A stretch of DNA of 64,000 bases from Psychrobacillus sp. FSL K6-4046 (GCF_038624605.1 NZ_CP152020.1:496001-560000); one strand, 5' to 3'. Shown: positions 35,708-44,487, counted from the stretch's first letter. The notes: generated from the letters alone by a model not told the origin. Program-made: numbers and translations.

Positions 35708-35745
35708 AGACCCTATGACTGTCCAAGACAAGGGATGGTAGAGAA

Positions 35746-36081
35746 GTGTCACGTTAATAGAATGAAAAGTGCACCTAAAAGGTGGAGAATGCCACCTAAA
35801 GGTTAGCAATTAACACCTAACTGGTGGAATCGCACCTAAACCTAGAAAAGTGTCACCTAGATGGAATAAAAAGTGCACCTAAAAAGTGAAGAATGCCACC
35901 TAAAGGTTAGCAATTAACACCTAACTGGTGGAATCGCACCTAAACTTAGAAAAGTGTCACATAGATGGAATGAAAAGTGCACCTAAAAGGTGAAGAATGC
36001 CACCTAAAGGTTAGCAATTAACACCTAACTGGGGGAGCCACACCTAAACCTAGAAAAGTGTCACCTAACCTGGAGAATAGG
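35746..36081 (+). repeat. 104-bp tandem repeat (3.2 copies) built from CACCTAA units
   Basis: GTGTCAC recurs at 35746, 35850, 35954 and 36058, an exact period of 104. Each period contains five sub-units of 18-23 bases with the shared word CACCTAA; across the array the word occurs 13 times exactly, plus three near matches. The flanks of each word differ within a period but are kept from period to period. The period is not a multiple of three and all frames contain stops, so it is not coding. The array fills the gap between the flavoprotein gene and the terminator at 36101. Confidence 0.9.
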
Positions 36082-36100
36082 AGAAGGCACAACATTCCAC

Positions 36101-36133
36101 AAAAAAAGGCTTCCCTAACTGGGTAGCCTTTTT
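36101..36133. terminator. Bidirectional terminator after the repeat array
   Basis: AAAAAGGCTTCCC with GGGTAGCCTTTTT (one mismatch), 5-base loop. It abuts the stop of the DUF2804 gene. Confidence 0.85.
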
Positions 36134-37154
36134 ACCATTTAGCCTTGTGCTCCTCAATACATCCTAACATCTGCTGGATCGTTAGAATTGTTCCGTCTTC
36201 TAAATGAATCTTGCCATTATAATACCCCATCATCTGATTTACTTCCGAGGAAACCAACTTAACATCTGTCTTCGCTACTCGATGGAAGAAAGGAGTGAAG
36301 GTGAGATCAACGTCTTTAGAAAACTTAGTCTTAATTTTCCAAGGGACCATGAAATCAGCATTTTGATACTGAAACACTAAATCCTCATGAATCTTTGACA
36401 AATGACCGTCTACAATAACAGCATTTTCTGTCATCCCAGTGCCATCCGTCCATTTACCTCCAAAGTTAAGCCCAATTTTTCTTGCCCCTACACGTTGAGA
36501 TGCAAAGCCCCAGTTCCAAATTGCCTCGCGAGGCCAAACGCCTCTTCCATAGTCTAGTACTGCAAAGTTATCTTCGCCTTGAAAGGAATAAGAGGAACTA
36601 CCCATCTTCACAAAGCCCTTAGCAGGAAGGAGGTGATGCTTCGCAGTAAATTGGAATTGAGTTCGATTCCATGGAATAACCACATTTAAAGAATCCTCAT
36701 CTGGTGGATGAGAAATAACCAAATCAGCATGCAAAACTTCTCCATCAAAATCTGGAACTGTAACTGTCATATGAGTTTCATTTTGAAGATATAGGAGCTG
36801 AATGGACATTTCCTCAGACTGTAATCGAACGCTTTCCAGTACATTAGTTGGCATTTTCACCTTTGTACCTAAAGGAATAGTTACCGTTCTTTCGACAAAG
36901 CGTTGCGTCTCATAATTTAGGAAATAAACAAAACAGACAGCAGCATAATCTAAATGACTAATAGTTACTGAAAATAGGACTTCATCTCCAAAGATGCACC
37001 AATAATTCCATTTTTTCTTTCGCATATAGTGACCTTTAAGATTACTTTCAATTATAGGTCTTCTAGCGAATCCAATTGCCTTCGGATTTAAATTTCCCTT
37101 ATCATCGCAGAGCAAAGTCGGCACTAAGATTTCCTTTTCTGCATGTTGTCGCAT
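36132..37154 (-). CDS. DUF2804 family protein
   Basis: A 340-residue protein of the DUF2804 family, recognisable by KKWNYWCIFGDEVLFSVTISHLDYA, FAVLDYGRGVWPREAIWNWGFAS, GLNFGGKWTDGTGMTENAVI, and the ending region of short strands with FTPFFHRVAKTD. All-beta overall, no signal or membrane helix. The fold resembles lipocalin-like hydroxysteroid/carotenoid-modifying families, but the function is unknown. GGAAAGGAAG precedes the ATG at 37154. Confidence 0.85.
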   Translation of the reverse strand: MRQHAEKEILVPTLLCDDKGNLNPKAIGFARRPIIESNLKGHYMRKKKWNYWCIFGDEVLFSVTISHLDYAAVCFVYFLNYETQRFVERTVTIPLGTKVKMPTNVLESVRLQSEEMSIQLLYLQNETHMTVTVPDFDGEVLHADLVISHPPDEDSLNVVIPWNRTQFQFTAKHHLLPAKGFVKMGSSSYSFQGEDNFAVLDYGRGVWPREAIWNWGFASQRVGARKIGLNFGGKWTDGTGMTENAVIVDGHLSKIHEDLVFQYQNADFMVPWKIKTKFSKDVDLTFTPFFHRVAKTDVKLVSSEVNQMMGYYNGKIHLEDGTILTIQQMLGCIEEHKAKW

Positions 37155-37271
37155 CAGCCAACTTCCTTTCCCAAAAATATAGAATAAAAGATAAAAGATT
37201 GTTCAGTTAACTTCATACTAGCATATATTCTTCTTAAATACATATAAACAAGATAGGAGGAGGTGGTAAAA

Positions 37272-37760
37272 ATGGCAAAATATAATAGAAACGCTGCCAT
37301 TCAATATGCGGATCAATGGTGGAATAGCTATAATCCTAATTTCCCTATATTTGATGTGGATTGTACAAATTATATTTCACAATGTTTATTGGCAGGTGGG
37401 GCCCCTATGAGAGGGCAGCCAAATAGGGAAAAAGGGTGGTGGTTAAGTAATAATTCATGGAGCTTAAGCTGGACGACACCCCATTCGTTACGGTGGTACT
37501 TAGCTGGATCTACTATTGGATTGCAGGCAACACAGGTTAATTCCGCAAGCCAGCTAACACTAGGAGATTTAATCTTTTATGATTTCCAAGGGGATGGAAG
37601 GTGGGATCATTCTACGATTGTTACAAGGGTTGAAGACGGGGTGCCGTACGTGAATGCTCATACAAACAACAGTAGAAATAGATATTGGGAATATCAGGAT
37701 TCCTATGCGTACACCCCTAATACGAAGTATGTATTCTTTCATGTAAAGGATGATTTTTAA
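37272..37760 (+). CDS. Amidase-domain protein (Amidase_6 family)
   Basis: A 162-residue protein consisting only of an Amidase_6 domain. The likely catalytic cysteine is in DVDCTNYISQCLLAGG (about residue 32), the histidine in WDHSTIVTR, and the characteristic NAHTNNSRNRYWEY closes the domain; tryptophans in KGWWLSNNSWSLSW are also family marks. There is no signal peptide, unlike many wall hydrolases, so it may act inside or be released during sporulation; this is uncertain. ATG 37272 follows GGAGGAGG by 8 bases; the GTG at 37263 lies within the ribosome site. Confidence 0.85.
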   Translation: MAKYNRNAAIQYADQWWNSYNPNFPIFDVDCTNYISQCLLAGGAPMRGQPNREKGWWLSNNSWSLSWTTPHSLRWYLAGSTIGLQATQVNSASQLTLGDLIFYDFQGDGRWDHSTIVTRVEDGVPYVNAHTNNSRNRYWEYQDSYAYTPNTKYVFFHVKDDF

Positions 37761-37784
37761 GTAAATTACGCATACCAGAACAAT

Positions 37785-37810
37785 AAAAGCTCCCGAACCT
37801 ACTCGGGAGC
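37785..37810 (-). terminator. Terminator of the DegV gene
   Basis: GCTCCCGA with TCGGGAGC, T-rich on the minus-strand exit. Confidence 0.75.
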
Positions 37811-37836
37811 ATTGATATTTAAAATGTCTTTCTTAC

Positions 37837-38697
37837 TTAAGGCAAATACCATAGGACTGCAATTGTATCCTCACCTGCATGTACTGCAAGAGAGGTGCTT
37901 ATCTCACCTATGGTTACATCTAAATTCGGACAAGATAGCAAAATAGTTTCTTTTAAGCTTTCCGCTTGCCCAAGAGCGTTGGCATGCATAATATAAACAG
38001 TTTTGATACCATCATTTTCAACAGAGTCTACAACTTTATCCACTAAATATTGAATCGCTCTTTTATGGGAGCGTACCTTATCTAGCTCCTGTAGCTGACC
38101 CATATTATTTATTTGAATAACTGGTTTTATTTTTAAGAGACTTCCTAAGTAAAATTGGGCACTACTTAAACGTCCACCTTTATATAGCTGAGTAAGATTA
38201 CCGATTAAGATATAGTTTTTAAACTTAGTAGCATCTGATTTTAGGTGTTCCACTATTTCGGTATAAGGCAGTCCCTCATGTTGTAGTTTAATACCCTTTT
38301 CAACTAAACCAGTAATTCCAGCAGATAGTGATAGGGAGTCTATACAATCTACTTGCACTTGAGCAATTTGTGCTCCAGCAACAGACGATGAAAGGGTACC
38401 GCTTAAACTATTTGATACATGTATGGCGATGATGGATTCGTATTCTTTACTTAATTTCGAGTAAAGCTGAGCAAACTCACCTGCTGATGGCTGGGAGGTT
38501 TTTATAGAATCCGCACCATTACGAATTCGTTCGTATAACTGCTCAGACGTTAAGTCTACACCATCTACAAACTGCTCCGTACCGAAATGTATATTAATCG
38601 GAACTATAAAGACATCGGGATGTTCTTGTAAATAATTATTTATATATGCGCTGCTATCAATAACCCATGCAATTTTATGTGGAATCATTCTGTACAT
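37837..38697 (-). CDS. DegV family fatty-acid-binding protein
   Basis: The 286-residue protein matches DegV: IAWVIDSSAYI at the start, VPINIHFGTEQFVDGVDLTSEQLYERI, KTSQPSAGEFAQLY, AIHVSNSLSGTLSSSVAGAQ, and GNLTQLYKGGRLSSAQFYLGSLLKIKPVIQ. DegV (FakB-like) proteins bind a fatty acid and present it to the kinase FakA for phosphorylation, feeding phospholipid synthesis. A PlsY-type acyltransferase gene lies just upstream on the same strand, which consumes acyl phosphate, so the two may work together. Start is ATG 38697 or the ATG three codons later (38688); ribosome signals are weak for both. Confidence 0.9.
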   Translation of the reverse strand: MYRMIPHKIAWVIDSSAYINNYLQEHPDVFIVPINIHFGTEQFVDGVDLTSEQLYERIRNGADSIKTSQPSAGEFAQLYSKLSKEYESIIAIHVSNSLSGTLSSSVAGAQIAQVQVDCIDSLSLSAGITGLVEKGIKLQHEGLPYTEIVEHLKSDATKFKNYILIGNLTQLYKGGRLSSAQFYLGSLLKIKPVIQINNMGQLQELDKVRSHKRAIQYLVDKVVDSVENDGIKTVYIMHANALGQAESLKETILLSCPNLDVTIGEISTSLAVHAGEDTIAVLWYLP

Positions 38698-38756
38698 CCT
38701 ATCTATATATATTTACGATAATAATGTAGCATATTCAAATGTAAGTGTTATATTGA

Positions 38757-39341
38757 CTAGTTGTTAGTTTCTTTTGACTTGCTCCACCAACGTTCATTCC
38801 AGGAATCAACTATATCAAACCGATGACGGAAAAGAATAATGGCAATAGCTAGAGATAAGGGGGCAAGCTCTCGGTATTCAGGTATAACTAAGCATAAAAC
38901 ACCATATGCACTGAAGGCGAAAATCATGCTTAAGGTTGCACTTCTGGAAAGACCTAAGAAAAATAAAAAAATAATAGCTAGTATTCCAAATAAAAATGGA
39001 TTAAGTGCTAATGATACCCCAATGAACGTAGCTATTCCTTTGCCTCCTTTTCCTTTTAACCAAATAGGATATAGGTGCCCTATGATGACGAAGAATGCTG
39101 CAATCGAAATAACCAAAATCGAAAAATCTAAATAATGTCCAATATAAAGTACGAGAACCCCTTTTAAAGCATCTCCAAGAAAGGTTAAGATGAAGGCAGT
39201 CTTACCTAGTACAGCGCCTGCATTTCTAGCACCGAGGTTCCCACTTCTCATGTGCCGAAGATCAGTTTTCTTCCATTTGCCAATCCACCAGGCTGTAAGA
39301 ATGTTGCCGACAAAATAGCTGAAAATCCAGTAGAGAACCAA
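38757..39341 (-). CDS. plsY: PlsY-family acyl-phosphate:glycerol-3-phosphate acyltransferase
   Basis: A 194-residue membrane protein with about five helices and the PlsY motifs: MRSGNLGARNAGAVLGKTAF (motif 1; most PlsY proteins have S-G-N-x-G-A-T-N), GHLYPIWLKGKGGKGIATFIG (motif 2) and the C-terminal RHRFDI. PlsY transfers the acyl group of acyl phosphate to glycerol 3-phosphate, the first step of phospholipid synthesis. The altered motif 1 (arginine in place of threonine) suggests a second, divergent copy rather than the main housekeeping enzyme. Start TTG with GAGGTGATC upstream. It sits 59 bases before the DegV gene, probably in one operon. Confidence 0.82.
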   Translation of the reverse strand: MVLYWIFSYFVGNILTAWWIGKWKKTDLRHMRSGNLGARNAGAVLGKTAFILTFLGDALKGVLVLYIGHYLDFSILVISIAAFFVIIGHLYPIWLKGKGGKGIATFIGVSLALNPFLFGILAIIFLFFLGLSRSATLSMIFAFSAYGVLCLVIPEYRELAPLSLAIAIILFRHRFDIVDSWNERWWSKSKETNN

Positions 39342-39509
39342 CAGATCACCTCAAAATAACATTTGTATTGTTTCCTATTTATACTATATTTTACACTAAG
39401 TATACGTGCTGCATACATAATTCTAGTAGTAACTGAAGACTTTTAAAGTTTCATAGAAATTGGTATGATTAGAAGGATAAAAAAGACTGACAATTAAGAG
39501 GGTGTTAAT

Positions 39510-40091
39510 ATGACGGAACAATCATTATCAGTACGTGACGCAATTATCCAAAGAAGATCTATTAAATTGTTTAATGGAGAGCTAGTTGATCGAGATACAT
39601 TAGTATCTATTATGGAGGATGCTCTTTGGGCTCCAAATCATCAGATGAGACAGCCATGGCGTTTTATCGCAGCATGTGGCGAGGAAGGTTTAACAGAATT
39701 ACATGAGCTGTTAAAAGAATTTGGCATTCCGAAATGGAAAGAGCTTTCAGAGGATGCTCTAGAGAAGCAAATGCAGAAATTTAAAAATCCTGGAGCATAC
39801 CTATTTGTCATTGTTCCGGAAGATGCACGTCAAAAGGAACGTTTAGAGGATTATGCAGCAGCTAGTATGCTTGTGCAGAACATCCAACTTCTAGCTTGGG
39901 AAAAGGGTATTGGATCATGCTGGAAGACACCAGGATTCCTAGACAATCCTAAGTTCCGTGAAGCTTTAGGAGTTCAATCTGGAGAACGTATTATCAGCAT
40001 GTTCCAGGTCGGTTATTACAATGAAGCACCTCAACCAAAACCACGTAAAAGTATTGATGAAGTTGTAACATTCTTTGGAAATCAAAAATAA
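39510..40091 (+). CDS. Nitroreductase-family FMN protein (YfhC/YdjA-like)
   Basis: A 193-residue nitroreductase. Visible are RDAIIQRRSIKLFNG at the N-terminus (FMN-binding arginines), EDALWAPNHQMRQPWRF, DYAAASMLVQNIQLLAWEKGIGSCWKTPG, and the closing QVGYYNEAPQPKPRK. It should reduce nitro or quinone compounds with NAD(P)H and bound FMN; the physiological substrate is unknown. GAGGGTG precedes the ATG. It is a single gene whose terminator is shared with the convergent neighbour. Confidence 0.9.
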   Translation: MTEQSLSVRDAIIQRRSIKLFNGELVDRDTLVSIMEDALWAPNHQMRQPWRFIAACGEEGLTELHELLKEFGIPKWKELSEDALEKQMQKFKNPGAYLFVIVPEDARQKERLEDYAAASMLVQNIQLLAWEKGIGSCWKTPGFLDNPKFREALGVQSGERIISMFQVGYYNEAPQPKPRKSIDEVVTFFGNQK

Positions 40092-40098
40092 AATGCAA

Positions 40099-40147
40099 AA
40101 GGCAAGCAAAAAGAGGGGAATCCCTGATGTTGCTTGCCTTATTTTTT
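40099..40147. terminator. Terminator shared by convergent genes
   Basis: AAGGCAAGCAA with TTGCTTGCCTT, then A and T residues. The right end overlaps the stop of the minus-strand gene. Confidence 0.8.
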
Positions 40148-40906
40148 ATAGTAGGGGGGAACTGGGCCGCTTTCACTATGAAGAGATACTGTGTTTCGAT
40201 CAACTATATAATGAATTTTGTAAGTTCCGTTCAAATACCCCTTTTCCCAGCTTTCTGTGAAGGTAACAATATACTCATGATCACCTCTATTTCTTGCAGA
40301 GGACTTTCTAGATACCTGAAAGCCTTCAATTTCCCCATTCCATTTCTTTTTATCCTTTGGAAAGTTACTAGAAATAGTATCTTCTCCAGATGTTGCACGT
40401 TCAATCGCGTCTTCACTAGTAAAAGGGGGCCGAGTTTCAGATGAAAGGGAGAAACTTCCCCATAGTATTAGAGTAAGGGCAACCGGAATAAGAAGTCCGA
40501 ATTTAATATGGCGACCATCCATATTTTGAGTGTATAGCCATCTATCCACTAGGCCGTATAGGAAGGCCGGAACTATTCCTAAAAATAGTATGTCTAGATC
40601 CTGGAATAAGAAAATACCACCAAATAAGCCATGAAATAAAATATATAACCAATTATACTTGGGTAATATTTTTCTTAGCATTAATTCTAAAACAATAGAA
40701 ACGGCTGTCCCGTATATAAAAATGATGATACCACCGTAGTAAAAAAATAGAGAAGCCCAGCCAATAAATTCTTCACCACGATCATATGGTGAAAGAGAAT
40801 CGTTACCAATCAGGCCATAAGAAGAAAAGCTTAAAGCAAAAAGCATGGCAGTGATGAGGGTGGTCACAATTTTTCTAGCTAGTAACTTTAAAGCTTGTTC
40901 TTTCAT
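40139..40906 (-). CDS. Membrane protein of unknown function (255 aa)
   Basis: Four membrane helices are visible in the first 160 residues (IVTTLITAMLFALSFSSYG, FIGWASLFFYYGGIIIFIYG, WLYILFHGLFGGIFLFQ/LDILFLGIVPAFLYGLV and FGLLIPVALTLILWGSF), followed by a soluble C-terminal domain of about 85 residues containing HEYIVTFTESWEKGYLNGTY. The tail resembles a small beta-rich domain exposed outside. I do not recognise the family. AAAGGAGA precedes the ATG at 40906. It is a single gene, and no function can be given. Confidence 0.75.
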   Translation of the reverse strand: MKEQALKLLARKIVTTLITAMLFALSFSSYGLIGNDSLSPYDRGEEFIGWASLFFYYGGIIIFIYGTAVSIVLELMLRKILPKYNWLYILFHGLFGGIFLFQDLDILFLGIVPAFLYGLVDRWLYTQNMDGRHIKFGLLIPVALTLILWGSFSLSSETRPPFTSEDAIERATSGEDTISSNFPKDKKKWNGEIEGFQVSRKSSARNRGDHEYIVTFTESWEKGYLNGTYKIHYIVDRNTVSLHSESGPVPPYYKK

Positions 40907-40964
40907 TAAAGTCTCCTTTCATTTTTAAGTTTTTGTTGAAAAAATTATACAGTAATTTGATGAC

Positions 40965-41001
40965 AAAAGCACATGAACTCAGAACGAATTCATGTGCTTT
41001 T
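40965..41001. terminator. Bidirectional terminator of the M20 peptidase gene
   Basis: AAAAGCACATGAA with TTCATGTGCTTTT, 11-base loop. Confidence 0.88.
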
Positions 41002-41007
41002 CATGGT

Positions 41008-42405
41008 TTATTTTTTTAATTCGTCTTTTGATAGGCTAGCGAGCTCATTATAGTAATCACCAATAACTCGTAATCCTTTATCAAAATTTTCTAGATGGAA
41101 ATGCTCATTAGGTGCATGGAAGTTTTCTGTAGATAAGCCAAAGCCCATCAACACTACCGGTAGTCCAAGAATTTCATCAAACGCTGCTACGATTGGGATA
41201 GATCCGCCACCGCGTGTATAGGCAGTTGGTACAGCGTAAACTTTTTCATAGCTACGTCCTGCAGCTTGAATAGCTGGATGGTCGAAAGGAGTGATGAAAG
41301 GTTTACCTTTATCAAATTCAGTAACTGTTACTGTTACGCCAGCTGGCTTATGCTGATCAATATGAGCTTTCAGCTTTTCAACTATTTCATCTGGATCTTG
41401 GTCTGGTACTAAGCGACAAGTAATCTTAGCTCCTGCCTCGCTTGGTAAAACCGTTTTAATGCCTTCCCCAGAGAAACCACCAAATACTCCGTTGATTTCA
41501 AGAGTTGGACGAGCCCAAACTCGTTCTAGATGTGTATAACCCTTTTCTCCAAATAACTCATCGACACCTACTTCTTGTTTCAATTCATCCTCACTGAAAC
41601 CAAGTGCAGCATATGCTTCACGTTCTTCTTCCAATAAAGGACGAACGTTGTCATAGAAGCCTTCCACTTCAATTGTACCCTCAGCATTACGGAAAGACTC
41701 TAGAATAGATACTAAAGCGTGGATAGAGTTTTGTACTCCACCACCGTAAAGTCCAGAATGCAAGTCTCCTTTAGCACCTTTTACATCAATTTGAACACCA
41801 CATAAACCGCGTAGACCGTAACAAACAGCAGGTTGTCCAGGTCCTTGCATTCCTGTATCAGAAATAACAATGACGTCTGCTGCAAGCTTATCTTTGTTAT
41901 TTTCAATGTATTCTTCTAGATTAGGACTTCCAACCTCTTCCTCACCCTCGATAAGGAATTTCACATTAACAGGTAGAGAACCCTCTAATTCAAGAAGCGC
42001 TTCAACTGCCTTCACATGCATGAATACTTGTCCTTTATCGTCACTTGCACCACGAGCATATAGCTTATTATCACGTACCTCAGGCTTGAATGGCTCTGAT
42101 TCCCAAAGGTTTAATGGATCTACGGGCTGAACATCATAATGTCCATAGATCAGTACCGTTGGCTTGTCTTCCGCATGTAGCCAGTCAGCATATACTACGG
42201 GATGACCTTTCGTTTCATCAATTACAATATTTTCTAGTCCTACTTGTTTAAAGGAGTCTGCAAGCCATTCTGCACCTTTTTGCATATCTGCTTTGTGCAC
42301 TGATAAGGAAGAAATACTTGGTATGCTAAGGAATTTTTTTAATTCTTCTAAATGTTGTTCTCTTTTTTCTGCAAAATAGTTATCTAAATTAGTTATTTGG
42401 CTCAT
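41008..42405 (-). CDS. M20-family dipeptidase/metallopeptidase
   Basis: A 465-residue zinc peptidase. Metal-site segments are IYGHYDVQPVDP (His and Asp), ARGASDDKGQ (bridging Asp), EGEEEVGSPN (catalytic Glu and metal Glu), and TENFHAPNEHFHLENF (last metal His). The dimerisation domain insert (about 185-340, DLHSGLYGGGVQNSIHAL) is present. It probably cuts dipeptides in the cytosol, as no signal peptide is seen. GAAGGAT precedes the ATG at 42405. Single-gene unit. Confidence 0.92.
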   Translation of the reverse strand: MSQITNLDNYFAEKREQHLEELKKFLSIPSISSLSVHKADMQKGAEWLADSFKQVGLENIVIDETKGHPVVYADWLHAEDKPTVLIYGHYDVQPVDPLNLWESEPFKPEVRDNKLYARGASDDKGQVFMHVKAVEALLELEGSLPVNVKFLIEGEEEVGSPNLEEYIENNKDKLAADVIVISDTGMQGPGQPAVCYGLRGLCGVQIDVKGAKGDLHSGLYGGGVQNSIHALVSILESFRNAEGTIEVEGFYDNVRPLLEEEREAYAALGFSEDELKQEVGVDELFGEKGYTHLERVWARPTLEINGVFGGFSGEGIKTVLPSEAGAKITCRLVPDQDPDEIVEKLKAHIDQHKPAGVTVTVTEFDKGKPFITPFDHPAIQAAGRSYEKVYAVPTAYTRGGGSIPIVAAFDEILGLPVVLMGFGLSTENFHAPNEHFHLENFDKGLRVIGDYYNELASLSKDELKK

Positions 42406-42491
42406 AGATTTATCCTTCTTTCCAAAGATAGTTTAGTAAAAATAGTATATCACAATTTCAAGGTAACTAAATCATTAGAAAAGTTTGTTAA

Positions 42492-42517
42492 ATAGAGATT
42501 AACGAAATAATCTCTAT
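42492..42517. promoter_or_regulatory. Inverted repeat in the divergent M20/cyclase promoter region
   Basis: ATAGAGATTA, six bases, TAATCTCTAT: a perfect 10-bp dyad with no T run. It lies 87 bases from one start and 121 from the other, so it is more likely an operator than a terminator. Confidence 0.4.
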
Positions 42518-42637
42518 CTAAATTATAAAGGTATTTAGCTTATGTATAAAGAATACTAATAGAAATATGGTTAACTCATATAGAAGATAGGCTATTACAA
42601 TAAACAAAAATTAAAATTATAGAGGGAGTGGATAGGA

Positions 42638-43324
42638 ATGAAGAAATATGTTGAAATAGGTTATCCAATCTATGAAGGGATGCCTGTTTATCCCGGTTTA
42701 CCAGAAGTTAAATTAGAGCCAAGAGAGCGTTTGGAAAAAGGGGATGATTGGAACGGTAGCGTTCTTAGCATGTATCTTCATGCTGGTACCCATGTAGATG
42801 CACCATATCACCATTTAAATAATGGGAAGGGGATAGATGCTATTCCAATTGAAGACTTCATTTACGAAAATCCACTATTAATTGATTGTCCAGTTGGTCC
42901 TAATGGTTTTATAACAATTGAGCTACTTGAAAAATATGAAGATCTTAAGACTGCTGATATTCTTATCTTTAATACAGGAAACTGGAAACACCGCGGAACT
43001 GACTTTGAAAAATATGCTAATAACTTTCCGACTGTCTCACCAGAAGCAGCCGAATATATTCGGACAAAATTGCCGAACTGTAAAGCAGTCGCTATTGATA
43101 CGCTAAGCATTGAAAACTTAACAGAAGCAAAAGAGAATGGCTATTTCGTACACCATGCTTTCTTAGACCATGAAAGGTACAAAGAACCGACCATGCTTAT
43201 TTACGAAGACATTAACCCTGAACCTTTAATAGGCAAAAGACTTATTTCTGCCTTCACCGCACCACTACGTATCAAAGACCATGATGCATCGGTAGTTAAT
43301 GTCATCGTACAAGTGGAGGAATAG
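42638..43324 (+). CDS. Cyclase family protein (kynurenine formamidase-like)
   Basis: A 228-residue metal-dependent hydrolase. The zinc motif HAGTHVDAPYHH is at about residues 48-59, and PIYEGMPVYPGLPEV near the start plus AVAIDTLSIENL and VHHAFLDH complete the family picture. Relatives hydrolyse N-formylkynurenine or isatin, or have unknown substrates. No tryptophan-catabolism genes are nearby, so the substrate stays open. AGAGGGAG lies 8 bases before the ATG. Single-gene unit. Confidence 0.88.
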   Translation: MKKYVEIGYPIYEGMPVYPGLPEVKLEPRERLEKGDDWNGSVLSMYLHAGTHVDAPYHHLNNGKGIDAIPIEDFIYENPLLIDCPVGPNGFITIELLEKYEDLKTADILIFNTGNWKHRGTDFEKYANNFPTVSPEAAEYIRTKLPNCKAVAIDTLSIENLTEAKENGYFVHHAFLDHERYKEPTMLIYEDINPEPLIGKRLISAFTAPLRIKDHDASVVNVIVQVEE

Positions 43325-43448
43325 AGATTAGACTTTTTGAAATAGAATCAATATATAAGCGAGAATAGTGAATAGTTAAATTACTAACCTGTTCGGTGTA
43401 AATCTTTCTTTAAGATCAAATGAATGATATAATAAAAAAACTCAGTAT

Positions 43449-43492
43449 AGAGGTTACCCAATTGCCAGTTTAGGCAATGGGTAGCCTCTTTC
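43449..43492 (+). terminator. Terminator-like hairpin upstream of the CDF gene
   Basis: AGAGGTTACCCAATTGCC with GGCAATGGGTAGCCTCT (two mismatches). It lies 125 bases after the cyclase stop and 34 before the CDF start, so it either ends the cyclase message or acts as a leader attenuator. The following T run is weak. Confidence 0.65.
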
Positions 43493-43525
43493 GTGTTTTA
43501 AGGGAAGTTGCGGAGGGGAAACATT

Positions 43526-44431
43526 TTGGAGCTTTACACAAACTTGCGCGCCGGTGAAAAAGGTGCTTACTTATCGATAGTGACTTATATTGTCCTAAGT
43601 ATTTTTAAACTAACAGCAGGATATCTAGGAAATTCAGAAGCCTTAAGGGCAGATGGTCTTAATAATACGACAGACATCATTGCTTCTGTTGCAGTGTTAA
43701 TCGGGTTACGTATTTCACAGCGACCACCAGATGATGACCACCGATACGGCCACTTTCGTGCCGAAACAATAGCCTCGCTAATTGCTTCCTTTATTATGAT
43801 ATACGTTGGAATCGAGGTATTGATATCTGCGGTAAAGAGTATGACTAATCCTGTGGAAGTAACCCCCGACATACTAACAATCTTTGTCGCCCTAATAAGT
43901 GCAGTTATTATGTTTGGCGTCTACAAATATAACTATAATTTGGCTGAAAGGATTAAAAGTACAGCCGTAAAGGCCGCTGCTTATGATAATAGGTCCGATG
44001 CTTTTGTAAGTATCGGAACGGCTGTTGGGATTGTAGCAGCAATAATTGGCTTCCCTATTATTGATACGATAACAGCTTTTATCATCGGTATTATAATTAT
44101 TAAAACTGCAATTGATATATTTAAAGAGGCTGTTTATTTGTTAACAGATGGCTTTGACAGTAAATTTTTAGCTAAAATCCGTGCAGATATAGAAAGAATG
44201 CCACAAGTACGTGAAATTACTGAAATTCGAGGCCGTCAGCATGGTGGTATGATGCTAATTGATATAACCATTAGTGTTAATCCGAACTTAAATGTTCGTC
44301 GATCACATGATATTTCTAATAAAATTGAACAACATATACAATCTCTTAACAGTGAGGCCGTAACGTTTGTTCACATTGAACCATATGACCCGAAGGAAAT
44401 AGTCATTTCGGAAGATGATTATCATTTTTAA
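43526..44431 (+). CDS. Cation diffusion facilitator, manganese-type
   Basis: A 301-residue CDF exporter with six helices (about 15-200) and a cytosolic C-terminal domain. The transport site reads NxxxD in helix 2 (Asn46-Asp50, ADGLNNTTD) and DxxxD in helix 5 (Asp154-Asp158, YDNRSDAF). Zinc CDFs instead have a histidine in the helix 5 site; the N-D/D-D set is the pattern of manganese exporters such as MntE and MneP/MneS. It therefore probably expels Mn(II) in exchange for protons. TTG 43526 is chosen because GGAGGGG lies 7 bases before it. Confidence 0.88.
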   Translation: MELYTNLRAGEKGAYLSIVTYIVLSIFKLTAGYLGNSEALRADGLNNTTDIIASVAVLIGLRISQRPPDDDHRYGHFRAETIASLIASFIMIYVGIEVLISAVKSMTNPVEVTPDILTIFVALISAVIMFGVYKYNYNLAERIKSTAVKAAAYDNRSDAFVSIGTAVGIVAAIIGFPIIDTITAFIIGIIIIKTAIDIFKEAVYLLTDGFDSKFLAKIRADIERMPQVREITEIRGRQHGGMMLIDITISVNPNLNVRRSHDISNKIEQHIQSLNSEAVTFVHIEPYDPKEIVISEDDYHF

Positions 44432-44445
44432 CCAGCACAGAACAT

Positions 44446-44487
44446 AAAAGTCAAAGCCCTTATTTAATAGGGTTTTGACTTTTTTTA
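44446..44487 (+). terminator. Terminator after the CDF gene
   Basis: AAAGTCAAAGCCCT with AGGGTTTTGACTTT, then T residues. Confidence 0.85.

Noticed and set aside
35746-36081. CRISPR-like array
   Set aside because: The shared word is only about 7 bases, the units vary from 18 to 23 bases, the 'spacers' recur from period to period, and no cas genes are nearby.
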